Shown here: one piece after another, positions 10,070 to 17,490 of the stretch
Numbering within the stretch: position 1 is the stretch's first letter
Layout: each line of letters starts with the position of its first letter
Assembly (NCBI GenBank): GCA_052170555.1
Contig: JBQNAI010000001.1
Coordinates: 124,001 to 188,000, forward strand
DNA length: 64,000 nt
Direction of reading: 5' to 3'
DNA from: Scybalousia_A sp052170555
Lineage (GTDB): Bacteria > Bacteroidota > Bacteroidia > Bacteroidales > P3
Program-made: the position numbers and the translations under genes
Notes under the pieces: generated by a model
The model's input: the letters and a program-made list of their open reading frames with translations, nothing else
Databases searched by the model: none
Told to the model about the DNA's origin: nothing

Positions 10070-10130
10070 AAAGGTGCTCATACCACCGAACAGGACATAA
10101 TGTCTCTGTCGTAGTGGTATAAGCACCTTT
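10070..10130. terminator. long nested hairpin downstream of the phage lysis genes
   Basis: A 17-bp outer stem with one G/A difference (10070-10086 with 10114-10130) encloses a second stem (ACAG-GACAT / ATGTC-T-CTGT, 10090-10109). On the minus strand it follows the leftward phage operon and would act as its terminator. Confidence 0.6.
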
Positions 10131-10134
10131 AATT

Positions 10135-10160
10135 ATAGAGAATGGTGAGAGATTCTCTAT
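10135..10160. terminator. small hairpin between phage operon end and long hairpin
   Basis: ATAGAGAAT / ATTCTCTAT (10135-10143 and 10152-10160) with an 8-base loop, 38 bases past the last phage gene stop at 10198. Confidence 0.45.
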
Positions 10161-10190
10161 ATAAGGCAGAGGCAATTTTCCCATACTTTT

Positions 10191-10240
10191 AAGACCCCTA
10201 AACAACCCTAAAAACTCTATTCAACTCTATAACTCCTACA
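10191..10240. repeat. 10-bp-period tandem repeat, about 5 units
   Basis: Plus-strand decamers of the form NAACYYTANN run in register from 10191 to about 10240, covering the last codons and stop of the leftward gene that ends at 10198. Same family as 10924, 13761 and 16191. Confidence 0.6.
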
Positions 10241-10599
10241 AGTGCAATAATTCCCAAAACAGCCCAACACCACAACGGAACAACTTTTTTCTCTACTTCT
10301 TTTATTTCCATCTTTGTCTGATACCTAACAATTGTGTCGCCAACAAAAACCGTGTCGTGCAAATACTTATACTTGTATTCAGTTAAATATTTCTCCAACC
10401 AAACGGTATCATTTTTCAAAAACACAAAAATGCTGTCGTACTTATAAATGCTATCATAAACGACTTTATCCTTATACACCGTATTTACAATAGTATCGTG
10501 CGTTATGTTACTTTGCGTTGACTTTTTACTACTACCACAACAGCAAAATAACCCTATAAATCCTAACGACGCTAACAACCCTAAAAACCTTACTTTCAT
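10198..10599 (-). CDS. putative unimolecular spanin (lipoprotein with C-terminal membrane anchor)
   Basis: A 133-residue protein. The start MKVRFLGLLASLGFIGLFCC followed by CGSSKK resembles a lipoprotein signal with Cys 19-21, though the lipobox is not canonical. The middle is a periplasmic linker full of Asp-Thr and Tyr-Asp pairs (HDTIVNTVYKDKVVYDSIYK). The C-terminus has one membrane segment (VPLWCWAVLGIIALVGVIEL). Outer-membrane lipid plus inner-membrane anchor is the u-spanin layout, which fuses outer and inner membranes in the last step of host lysis. It directly follows a membrane-anchored coiled-coil gene and the endolysin, so it is the final gene of the leftward operon. Function inferred from architecture and position. 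Confidence 0.6.
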   Translation of the reverse strand: MKVRFLGLLASLGFIGLFCCCGSSKKSTQSNITHDTIVNTVYKDKVVYDSIYKYDSIFVFLKNDTVWLEKYLTEYKYKYLHDTVFVGDTIVRYQTKMEIKEVEKKVVPLWCWAVLGIIALVGVIELNRVFRVV

Positions 10600-10923
10600 T
10601 TACTCACCTTTCTTTTTAGACAAACGCCTGATAACTTGTTCTAACCCCTCAACCTTTTTTGTCAGGTTGTCAATTTTGAAATTAAGGCTGTTACGTTCAA
10701 CTTTCAACTGCATATTCTCGTTTTTTAAATCAATGTTTTCCTCTGTCAATACTTTAATCTGATTCAGTGTGTTATTGACCGTTTCCAACATTGTTTTGTT
10801 TGCTGTGGAGATTATCTCCCAATCATACTTTTTCTTTTGCCGTTTAGTGATATAATTACCCGACCAAACGCCTAAAACAGCCGTCAATATTGGAAGTCCT
10901 ATCTGTAACAAAATCTCATTCAT
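10600..10923 (-). CDS. small membrane-anchored coiled-coil phage protein (holin-like position)
   Basis: A 107-residue protein with an N-terminal membrane segment (LLQIGLPILTAVLGVWSGNY), a basic turn (KRQKKK) and then a long heptad-rich helix rich in Asn, Leu, Glu and Lys up to the end (LTKKVEGLEQVIRRLSKKKG). Many Bacteroidales phages have a protein of this shape beside the M15 endolysin, and a holin or lysis-accessory role is plausible but unproven. It ends immediately before the spanin-like gene. Three 10-bp repeat units cover its upstream region (10924-10953), directly before the ATG. Confidence 0.55.
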   Translation of the reverse strand: MNEILLQIGLPILTAVLGVWSGNYITKRQKKKYDWEIISTANKTMLETVNNTLNQIKVLTEENIDLKNENMQLKVERNSLNFKIDNLTKKVEGLEQVIRRLSKKKGE

Positions 10924-10953
10924 AACTCTAATTAACTTTAATTAACCCTATTA
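10924..10953. repeat. 10-bp-period tandem repeat, 3 units
   Basis: AACTCTAATT, AACTTTAATT, AACCCTATTA: three decamers filling the gap between the endolysin stop (10951) and the next ATG (10923). Confidence 0.65.
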
Positions 10954-11367
10954 CCTTAGATAAAGCACTTGTTTCCTATTTGTCCCCACAGCCTTATATG
11001 ATACGTGAATCCACTGAGGAAACGCCTTTGTCCCTTTCTCCCAAATAAGTTGGTCAAACTCAATCTGCCCTTTGATGCACATCTCATTAATCAACTGAAA
11101 CAACTTCGTATTTTCCGCCTTGTTTTTGAGTGTAATATCTGCAGCCTGTCCAACACAATGCTGCGAGTTCCACACTCCGCCGACTTTTTTATTTACCGCC
11201 TGTGAGCGAAACCCCGAAGTAACATAAATAGGCTGTCTCAACTTCTCACGCACAGGGTCAAGGACATTTTCGATCAAAAAGACAAGATTAGCCTCCTGCC
11301 CCTTATTAGGCACATTCTCTGACCCTGTACTTGTCTTGCATAATTCTTTAACCGTAAAATATTTCAT
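10951..11367 (-). CDS. phage endolysin, M15-family D-Ala-D-Ala peptidase
   Basis: A 138-residue peptidase M15_3-type protein that cuts peptidoglycan cross-bridges. Zinc-site signatures are visible: SGFRSQAVNKKVGG, then SQHCVGQAADITL (His and Asp ligands) and, near the C-terminus, PQWIHVSYK (second His). It starts KYFTVKELCKTSTG, the usual beginning of this family in Bacteroidales phages. No signal peptide, so it needs a holin or pinholin for access. It lies just downstream of the tail-fibre genes and upstream of two membrane-associated lysis genes, forming a lysis cassette. Confidence 0.88.
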   Translation of the reverse strand: MKYFTVKELCKTSTGSENVPNKGQEANLVFLIENVLDPVREKLRQPIYVTSGFRSQAVNKKVGGVWNSQHCVGQAADITLKNKAENTKLFQLINEMCIKGQIEFDQLIWEKGTKAFPQWIHVSYKAVGTNRKQVLYLR

Positions 11368-11391
11368 AACTTTCCATTTAATATAATTTCA

Positions 11392-12384
11392 TCACCACGC
11401 ATCTATTGACATATAATCCACCAACTGCCAACCATACCTTGGTCCTACAACATCCTCTTCCAATATTCCCGTCCAAATCAGCTCCACGCTGTGCATTCGC
11501 CTCAATACAGATTGAGGATTCAAACCGAACATAAAAGCAATATCTCCCAAAACATACCTACTTTCTATATTTCGTAAAGCAATAATCCTTATAGGATGAG
11601 TGAAATATTTACCAAAGATAGTTCTCATTACGCTGCTATTATTTGCAATAGCATCTATTGTCAACTCATTCAATCCCTGTAAATACAATCTGCCCATTTC
11701 ACCTGTAACATATATTACACTTCGTCCTTGTTCTATTAGATTCAATACTTCTGAAGTTATATCTGCATTTGCCGTTGGAACAGTTATAATCTCGGACATA
11801 TAGGAGGTATCGTTATGAAGATCTTCTCTGTCTGTAAATTGAATATTACCGCTTGCATCCGATTTTATAGTAGTACGCAAACCGCCTACCAACCGTATCT
11901 GACTTCTATGCACTCCATTTTCTTTAATCTTTATATAAGGGTCGTATGCAATGGCGTTTGTTGTCGTTCCGCTTGCTCCTGCCGTTATTCCTGCTGTATT
12001 ATGCGAGTCTGTGTCCAAATCGCCTATCAACTGCCAATATGTCCCATCATAAAGAAACTCGTAGAAATGATTGGCTTTTATCTGTCCTGATGATATATTA
12101 GCATTGTTATAACGTATAGTTTTCGCTCCCGTTTGATTAACATTCATTGTAGGAGCAGAGGCTGTATTAGTATTGAAAAACTTTATTGTAACTTTGCTTC
12201 GTATTTCCAAAACAAAACCATCAAGAGGGACTACTTTTGCTGCTGTCCATCCCGCAGTTGGACATTCCCCGTAACAATAAATCAACGCTCTATTTCTTAT
12301 ATTTCCGTCGCCCAATACTACTTCCGCACTCGTCCCGCCTTTCGTTATAAATTTTACTGCTTGGATATTGCTGAAACTTTCCAT
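11392..12384 (-). CDS. phage tail fibre/appendage protein
   Basis: 330 residues, no signal peptide. The sequence is Gly-, Thr- and Asn-rich with fibre-like stretches (KFFNTNTASAPTMNVNQTGA, ASGTTTNAIAYDPYI), and the pattern GQIKANHFYEFLYDGTYWQL is common at ends of phage fibre and collar proteins. The C-terminal part (AIANNSSVMRTIFGKYFTHP on) is more globular and could be the receptor-binding or chaperone-like tip. It lies 11 bases downstream of a larger fibre gene, in the order fibre, fibre, endolysin. Exact role not determinable. Confidence 0.65.
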   Translation of the reverse strand: MESFSNIQAVKFITKGGTSAEVVLGDGNIRNRALIYCYGECPTAGWTAAKVVPLDGFVLEIRSKVTIKFFNTNTASAPTMNVNQTGAKTIRYNNANISSGQIKANHFYEFLYDGTYWQLIGDLDTDSHNTAGITAGASGTTTNAIAYDPYIKIKENGVHRSQIRLVGGLRTTIKSDASGNIQFTDREDLHNDTSYMSEIITVPTANADITSEVLNLIEQGRSVIYVTGEMGRLYLQGLNELTIDAIANNSSVMRTIFGKYFTHPIRIIALRNIESRYVLGDIAFMFGLNPQSVLRRMHSVELIWTGILEEDVVGPRYGWQLVDYMSIDAW

Positions 12385-12394
12385 AACTTATCTC

Positions 12395-13747
12395 TTACAA
12401 GTTGGAGGTTGTTGAACCTAAAATAACAATCTGAATTCCCAGACTGCTTGCAATAGATGTATCTGCATTCCAAGTTACAGACCTATGTGCAAAGTCTATC
12501 ACTATATCCAACAATACCTTCCTACCATCGCATATTGCATAAGCATCTTGTATATTAGATAAATTATGGGTTACTTGTTCTATTGTCCCGCTTTTACCAC
12601 TTATTACAGATGAAGTGTAAATGTGTGGCATACGATAAGTAACATTGCCTTTTGTTACCGTTATAGTCTTACCGCTCTTTGATACTCCTGTTACAAATTT
12701 TCCGCTACCCGATACCGTTAAATCATTTACATATCCGTCCAAACTCTGATGGCTTGTTATACCGCCACCGTCCGTTACTATTTTTGCGACCGTTACAACA
12801 TCTGTGGAACTTCCATTAATAGTCTTTGTTAGTTTCTTGTTTGTAATGTCATACGTTACCGTTGAAACCGTTGCACTCTTATCAGCTTTACCCGAAACGT
12901 CTGGCACTGTTATTTTCTTTCTTGTTAGTGTTAATGGCAGATTTTCCGTTGAAGCCGTACCGCCTGCACCACTTTCTACATATGTTATCTCCGTACCTGA
13001 CGGAACACTTGCAGCATCTCCATTCGCTACACTTATTGTGTGAGAACTGTGTGTATTCGGATTTGACGGCAGTTTTGCGCCTATTGATACTCCGCCTATT
13101 GTTGCAAGTGTTACCTCTGTCCCCCAAACCAACGTACTCGTACCTGTCGCTACTGTCCAATTTGCCTGGACTGCTGTCCAATCGCTATTGTTTGCAGCCG
13201 TCCCCGTAGTTATACAAATAATCATATCTCCAACCTCGCAGCTTTGTCCTGCATACGTTCCTGCCGTCTTTGTCAAATAACAATCTCCGACCTTATGGCT
13301 GTTCGGTAGTGCCGTAACCGTTGCTCCGCTCTTTCCTATCGTTCCTTTGAAATTCAACGCACTGCCCAAATCCAAAATCAAGCCGTCTATATATTCTTTT
13401 GTCGGCACATTGACTGTATCCTGGCTAACAACGTGTCCTGCTGCATCACCTTTAACCTGACAAACAACCTGCACAGTGTCCCCTGTCGGAGTTGTCGCAT
13501 TATTCTTTGTTGGCACTGTTGTCCCACTCGGCGTATAGTGATTACCTACTGTCGTTACTTTCGTATCTATGTTTGCTGTAATAGGCACCCAACTTGTCCC
13601 ATCACAATAATACAACATATTGTCTGTTGTATTAAAAATAAACCGTCCCTTATACGCCGTTGATGCCGTCGGATTTGTACTTACTTTTTCCGCTACTGCA
13701 TTTATCAACTGATTCAGTTGTAAATCTAAATTACTATAACTTTTCAT
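12395..13747 (-). CDS. phage tail fibre protein
   Basis: 450 residues. The N-terminus (NLDLQLNQLINAVAEKVSTN) is followed by GRFIFNTTDNMLYYCDGTSW, a motif frequent in fibre and baseplate-appendage proteins of Bacteroidota phages, then by Gly/Thr/Ser-rich beta repeats (TVSGSGKFVTGVSKSGKTIT) with GDCYLTKTAGTYAGQSCEVG. It probably forms the distal tail fibre that contacts the host surface. A 3-unit decamer repeat lies upstream of its start. It precedes the smaller appendage gene by 10 bases. Confidence 0.75.
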   Translation of the reverse strand: MKSYSNLDLQLNQLINAVAEKVSTNPTASTAYKGRFIFNTTDNMLYYCDGTSWVPITANIDTKVTTVGNHYTPSGTTVPTKNNATTPTGDTVQVVCQVKGDAAGHVVSQDTVNVPTKEYIDGLILDLGSALNFKGTIGKSGATVTALPNSHKVGDCYLTKTAGTYAGQSCEVGDMIICITTGTAANNSDWTAVQANWTVATGTSTLVWGTEVTLATIGGVSIGAKLPSNPNTHSSHTISVANGDAASVPSGTEITYVESGAGGTASTENLPLTLTRKKITVPDVSGKADKSATVSTVTYDITNKKLTKTINGSSTDVVTVAKIVTDGGGITSHQSLDGYVNDLTVSGSGKFVTGVSKSGKTITVTKGNVTYRMPHIYTSSVISGKSGTIEQVTHNLSNIQDAYAICDGRKVLLDIVIDFAHRSVTWNADTSIASSLGIQIVILGSTTSNL

Positions 13748-13760
13748 CTTTATTTTATTA

Positions 13761-13790
13761 AAAACCTTAAAAAACTCTAATCAACCCTAT
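13761..13790. repeat. 10-bp-period tandem repeat, 3 units
   Basis: AAAACCTTAA, AAAACTCTAA, TCAACCCTAT in exact 10-base register, between two leftward tail genes; the last unit includes the upstream gene's stop codon (13787-13789). Confidence 0.7.
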
Positions 13791-14077
13791 CGTAAATAGA
13801 CCCACCCATTGAATCTACTCTCCCAACTCACAGCTACGAGATTATCATTGATGTGCTGAATATCACACAAAATCACTTCCTTACTTCCATCAACATTTTC
13901 TTTCACCACTGTAACAATTGGAGTGACCTTGTAGCCGTGAGCAATAACGATAGTGTCCATCTGAGTGTTTATCTCCCCAGCAACCTGACCTAACCCTTTG
14001 AGGCTCTCCACCGCCGTTATTCTATCTTCTAACGCCGACAAATCCACCTGCTGTTGTCGTATATTCCTTGTTTTCAT
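13787..14077 (-). CDS. small phage tail-appendage protein
   Basis: 96 residues. It begins with a short coiled-coil stretch (VDLSALEDRITAVESLKGLG) and continues with a small beta domain (GYKVTPIVTVVKENVDGS, VAVSWESRFNGWVYLR). Small trimerising proteins of this shape sit among fibre genes in contractile-tailed phages. It lies 11 bases after the preceding tail gene in the leftward operon. No specific family recognised. Confidence 0.55.
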   Translation of the reverse strand: MKTRNIRQQQVDLSALEDRITAVESLKGLGQVAGEINTQMDTIVIAHGYKVTPIVTVVKENVDGSKEVILCDIQHINDNLVAVSWESRFNGWVYLR

Positions 14078-14088
14078 ATTTTCAATAC

Positions 14089-14727
14089 TTAACTAAAATA
14101 TGCCTCCAAATAAACATCGTCATCTCTTTTGACCGTTATCCTGTCGCCGTTCCTATCTGCCACAACGAACGACAACAAACCTGTAGTTTCTTTATATTCC
14201 CAATCATCAGGGAAGTACCTAACGCCGTTAAGATAAATAGACGATGTTTCTTTCTCAAATGAATATACCCTCTCTGCACGGCTATCTCTCAAATAACACT
14301 CCCCGTCACCAACAACATCACATTTCTTAAATATTTTTTGCTTAACATTTTTAGTTAATTCCGACACTGTTTCTCCATAACTTTTTAATAACTCTTTCAC
14401 TCTGTCCTCTGTAACAAACTCTTTCAAATCTTCGCTTGTTACACTACTACCATCTAATGAACTAACAGCCTCTGTGATTATCTGAGTTATTTCGTCTTTT
14501 GTATAATACTCCCTATTGTTAGAGTTTATAGCCTCTGTTATCGCCGTAACTATTCCTAATTGTTCAAGCGTTTTATTACCCTCCAACTGCACGCTGTTTA
14601 TTTGCGGCTTATTCTTCAATGTGGTATAGTTATCGTTTGCCTCAATACCTTTATTTATAGCATTTATCAACGAGTTTAGTTTCTCTCTGACGCTTAAACC
14701 TTTTTCTCTATTCTTTATCTCTTCCAT
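14089..14727 (-). CDS. phage tail fibre/baseplate appendage protein
   Basis: 212 residues. The element NYTTLKNKPQINSVQLEGNK, followed by TLEQLGI, is a recurring adaptor motif in phage fibre and baseplate wedge proteins. The middle is a helical region with regularly spaced acidic residues, and the C-terminus (SSIYLNGVRYFPDDWEYKET, DDDVYLEAYFS) is a small beta domain. It belongs to the leftward tail operon, and its upstream gap is filled by a heptad repeat array. Likely structural; exact role unknown. Confidence 0.6.
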   Translation of the reverse strand: MEEIKNREKGLSVREKLNSLINAINKGIEANDNYTTLKNKPQINSVQLEGNKTLEQLGIVTAITEAINSNNREYYTKDEITQIITEAVSSLDGSSVTSEDLKEFVTEDRVKELLKSYGETVSELTKNVKQKIFKKCDVVGDGECYLRDSRAERVYSFEKETSSIYLNGVRYFPDDWEYKETTGLLSFVVADRNGDRITVKRDDDVYLEAYFS

Positions 14728-14741
14728 CTTTTTCTAATTAT

Positions 14742-14769
14742 ATACTATATGCTACCTGCTAAATACTAT
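14742..14769. repeat. 7-bp-period tandem repeat, 4 units (copy a)
   Basis: Four contiguous heptamers matching ATRCTAM (ATACTAT, ATGCTAC, CTGCTAA, ATACTAT) make up most of the gap between two leftward tail genes. Same family at 15713, 27302-27381 and 27500-27583. Confidence 0.75.
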
Positions 14770-14773
14770 ATGT

Positions 14774-15082
14774 TCAATCTTTCCAATACTCTTCATCAAT
14801 CCAAATGCCCTCATCGTCCCAATATCCGTCTTTAAGTACCCAATATTCTTGTGTCTCATCACTTTCTTCTATTATTATTCCAGTTACAAAGTCCGCATTA
14901 TTCATCATCTGAGTTATGTTCTGATTACTTTCAAACGGCACATCCACTTCCGTTAAGTTATTCGCAACAAAGTCTATCTCCAATCCGTTCGCTTTGGCTA
15001 TCTCATACACTCCTTCCATACCGCACGCCAGCCTCAAAGCCAAATCCTGCAAACTTTCTCCCGTTTTTATTATCGTCTTCAT
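14774..15082 (-). CDS. LysM-like tail protein (gpX type)
   Basis: 102 residues. The first 45 (TIIKTGESLQDLALRLACGM) have the LysM/tail-protein-X pattern: a short strand, SLQDLALR helix, a second helix VYEIAKANGL and a closing LTEVDVP strand. Such proteins lie at the sheath-baseplate boundary in P2- and Mu-like tails. The rest is acidic with repeated Trp (EYWVLKDGYWDDEGIWIDEE). The start overlaps the stop of the upstream tail gene. Placement downstream of baseplate J is slightly unusual, so the assignment is by similarity of pattern only. Confidence 0.55.
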   Translation of the reverse strand: MKTIIKTGESLQDLALRLACGMEGVYEIAKANGLEIDFVANNLTEVDVPFESNQNITQMMNNADFVTGIIIEESDETQEYWVLKDGYWDDEGIWIDEEYWKD

Positions 15083-15696
15083 TATAATGTCGTACTGCCA
15101 CTTGAAAGCGTTATATTTTTCAACGATACCGCCTTTTCCAATGCCGTTACTCTTTCATTTAAACTAGTTATCTGTCCGCTGATATTCTCAACCCTATACA
15201 AATCCAAAAATGAAAAACCGCTTACGTTTATATCATTAAAACCATTATTATTCGTTACCGTTACGCTGCCGCCCAATGTCGTGTGTGTCGTGCTTTTTAC
15301 TTGCATAAGCACACCATATCTTTCATAATGCACATTTATACTCTGCTGTAAACTCTCATCATATACAGGCGAAGGACTTACAACTTTTGAAGTAAATAGC
15401 AGTTTTACATTTGTTAACAATGTACTTGCGTTATTAAATGATATAGATGATTGCAAGCTCAACTTCCCAACATCATATACCACACCGTTATACAACACCT
15501 TTCCTGCCGTTATCTTTTTATTTGTGCTGTCATACTCCAAGCCATTAAGTATTATCGGCATTGTGTTGTCCCATCCAAATATTGTCCTTAACATCTTTTC
15601 TACTCCTAAGGCAACTTCTTTGTCTGCATCGCTCAAAAATTCAAAATCCTTAGGAGTAACCTCTCTTGTTTTCTTACTATCTCTTATCTCTTTCAT
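15082..15696 (-). CDS. phage baseplate/tail appendage protein
   Basis: 204 residues. The N-terminus (VTPKDFEFLSDADKEVALGV) precedes TMPIILNGLEYDSTNKKITA, a pattern seen in Bacteroidota phage baseplate-to-fibre adaptor proteins, with a beta-rich middle and a C-terminal heptad helix (ITSLNERVTALEKAVS) that would trimerise. It lies between baseplate J and the fibre genes, where adaptor proteins are expected. Its stop overlaps the start of the LysM-like gene. A heptad array is immediately upstream of its start. Confidence 0.55.
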   Translation of the reverse strand: MKEIRDSKKTREVTPKDFEFLSDADKEVALGVEKMLRTIFGWDNTMPIILNGLEYDSTNKKITAGKVLYNGVVYDVGKLSLQSSISFNNASTLLTNVKLLFTSKVVSPSPVYDESLQQSINVHYERYGVLMQVKSTTHTTLGGSVTVTNNNGFNDINVSGFSFLDLYRVENISGQITSLNERVTALEKAVSLKNITLSSGSTTL

Positions 15697-15712
15697 CCTT
15701 TTTATTATTTAT

Positions 15713-15757
15713 ATGCTACATGCTAAATACTACATACTACACGATACTATATCCTAC
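15713..15757. repeat. 7-bp-period tandem repeat, about 6 units (copy b)
   Basis: ATGCTAC, ATGCTAA, ATACTAC, ATACTAC, a 3-base break, ATACTAT, ATCCTAC. The array fills the intergenic gap and runs over the stop codon (15737-15739) of the gene upstream in transcription. Confidence 0.75.
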
Positions 15758-16192
15758 TCCGTAAAACACATATTTATTTATCAAATCTTCTACTTTCTTT
15801 TTATCTATCCCAGTCGGTACTTTCACCGTAAAATCCTCGCCTATATTACTTTCACTTCTCGGGCGTGCAAAAAATCTTGTCTCTTGCGTACTTCCGCCGA
15901 TAAATGTTCTCCTTTCTTGCAAATCGTTTTTATACATAAGCGTTATATTACTTTGCGATGAATCCTCTATCTCTATCCCCTCGCCAAACTTCTTTTTCAA
16001 CAGTTCTTTTATTACTTTTATCTGCGAGGTATATCTCAAATCTTGCACTTGGCTGTGTATCTCTTCTCTTTCTTCATCATACTTTTTTCTTGTGTAATAA
16101 GTCAAAGCCCAAAGCACAGCAAACAACATCTTGCCTTTCCTTAACCGTATAGGCAATAGCAACTTTATATGTCTTCCCCAATTTACCTGCAT
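15737..16192 (-). CDS. phage tail protein of unknown role
   Basis: The open frame extends to 16213, but those first codons come from the decamer repeat, so I place the start at the ATG 16192-16190 (MQVNWGRHIKLLLPIRLRKG, 151 residues). It has an Arg/Lys-rich hydrophobic N-terminal half and a long helix (HSQVQDLRYTSQIKVIKELL). The C-terminal half is a beta domain, FTVKVPTGIDKKKVEDLINK. Position between baseplate J and the adaptor gene matches where Mu and P2 keep gpI-like baseplate parts, but I recognise no family. Its last codons lie inside heptad repeat b. Confidence 0.55.
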   Translation of the reverse strand: MQVNWGRHIKLLLPIRLRKGKMLFAVLWALTYYTRKKYDEEREEIHSQVQDLRYTSQIKVIKELLKKKFGEGIEIEDSSQSNITLMYKNDLQERRTFIGGSTQETRFFARPRSESNIGEDFTVKVPTGIDKKKVEDLINKYVFYGVGYSIV

Positions 16193-16262
16193 AACCTTAA
16201 AAACCTTAACCAACCCTAAAAAACTCTACTCAACCTTACTCAACTCTAACTAACCCTATAAC
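16191..16262. repeat. 10-bp-period tandem repeat, 7 units
   Basis: Seven decamers in perfect register, each of form NAACYYTANN (for example CAACCCTAAA, CAACCTTACT, TAACCCTATA). The array spans the last codons and stop of the baseplate J gene and reaches the ATG of the next gene, so part of it is translated. Confidence 0.75.
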
Positions 16263-17051
16263 AAACTCGTCCAATCTATAATATCCTGCCTTTGCTTGCA
16301 AAATTCTTCCGACTTGTCCCGTTGTGCCGTTATCATTGTAGTTTATAGAGTTTATCACAACGTCCTCAACTCCGCTAACTTCCTGCATGGCATCTATTAG
16401 TTTGTTTCTTATCATCTCGCCGCCGAAGTTAATACCTTTTAAATACTCTTTAATCGCTGTTTTAACATTGCTTTCAATAGTTGAAGATTCTCTTTGTCCG
16501 TCATAATACACGCTTATATCTATATCCAATTCGCAAGCCGTAAAACTCTGTCCTACAGCCATTATTCCCAACGGTTTTATATCGTTGATATATGCTTGAA
16601 ACTCGCTTAACTCTTCGTTGCTTAAAGCCACCAATTCCTCGCCTTGCTCTTTTGCTACTCTTATATATACCGCTCTTCCCTCACTTACAACTGCTGCATA
16701 TTTTATTATTTTCTTATCTTCATCTTCCTCCTCATAGCCAAGTACTCCACTGTCATCTACTTCCACGCTGTCGCCTTTTTGCCAATTCAACGCCTGATTA
16801 TACCACCATTGTTTAGTACCGTAGCGTGTTGCCAGTGCTGTCGCTTTCACGTCCTCCAACCACAACTCATGGGCTTTCTCACGCAAGTATATTACTGATG
16901 ACACCACATAAAACAACAAACTCTCTATACTTACTTTCTTAAAATAATCTTCAAACACCGTATTTTCATTTGTGCCATATAGTGCCTGCATTCTCTCATC
17001 TGCCATAAAGCAGTCAGTCATCTGTCTCTTTATATCTTTTATCGTATCCAT
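16236..17051 (-). CDS. baseplate J-like protein
   Basis: 271 residues. Landmarks of the baseplate wedge protein J (Mu gp47/P2 gpJ type) are the N-terminal helical part (LREKAHELWLEDVKATALAT), RYGTKQWWYNQALNWQKGDS, the repeated beta domain with DIDISVYYDGQ and the C-terminal ALT-like helix ending GVEDVVINSINY. Slightly shorter than classical J. It builds the wedges around the tail hub that trigger sheath contraction. Located downstream of the hub gene and lysis-type genes. Its stop lies in the 7-unit decamer array. Confidence 0.78.
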   Translation of the reverse strand: MDTIKDIKRQMTDCFMADERMQALYGTNENTVFEDYFKKVSIESLLFYVVSSVIYLREKAHELWLEDVKATALATRYGTKQWWYNQALNWQKGDSVEVDDSGVLGYEEEDEDKKIIKYAAVVSEGRAVYIRVAKEQGEELVALSNEELSEFQAYINDIKPLGIMAVGQSFTACELDIDISVYYDGQRESSTIESNVKTAIKEYLKGINFGGEMIRNKLIDAMQEVSGVEDVVINSINYNDNGTTGQVGRILQAKAGYYRLDEFVIGLVRVE

Positions 17052-17061
17052 AAATCAACCG

Positions 17062-17490
17062 CTATCTATCTCTCGCTATTCTATAAACTATTATTATTCC
17101 TATCCCTACTATCAACCCAAACATCACCACTTCCATTCCCGATAATATCTTTTCTTTCCAACTCCTTTGCTTTTCTTTCTCTATCGTCTTTATTTCATTT
17201 ACTCTTATTGTGTCTGTCTTTGCTATTGTATCTCTTACAATTCTGTCGTTATATACAATCTTTTCTACAAACACGCTGTCACCTTTTTGCCTCACTCTTA
17301 TTGTATCTCTTACCTTTATTGTGTCAGTTTTCAGGGAATATCTCTCCTTGATCGTTTCTGTTTGCTCCCTCTGTGTTATCGTTTTCGCTTGTCTGCAACT
17401 CCCTAACAACAGGGCAACTATCAACCCACTGACAACCGTTAGCCTTATTGACCGCACGCCTAAACCTCGCAATCTCTCTTTTAAGTCCAT
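17062..17490 (-). CDS. putative u-spanin nested in an i-spanin-like frame
   Basis: 142 residues. An N-terminal signal with a good lipobox (LLLGSC) predicts an outer-membrane lipoprotein. The middle has repeated Asp-Thr-Ile/Val-Arg units (LKTDTIKVRDTIRVRQKGDS, DTIAKTDTIRV), and the C-terminus has a membrane segment (MEVVMFGLIVGIGIIIVYRI). This is again the lipid-plus-anchor layout of a unimolecular spanin. The first 167 bases overlap the 3' part of a coiled-coil gene in another frame, like Rz/Rz1 pairs. It lies in the middle of the tail operon, not next to the endolysin, and is a second spanin-like gene of this element. Confidence 0.62.
   Translation of the reverse strand: MDLKERLRGLGVRSIRLTVVSGLIVALLLGSCRQAKTITQREQTETIKERYSLKTDTIKVRDTIRVRQKGDSVFVEKIVYNDRIVRDTIAKTDTIRVNEIKTIEKEKQRSWKEKILSGMEVVMFGLIVGIGIIIVYRIARDR

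Noticed and set aside
11392..15696. Diversity-generating retroelement acting on tail fibres
   Set aside because: No reverse transcriptase gene and no template/variable repeat pair with adenine-specific differences was seen.
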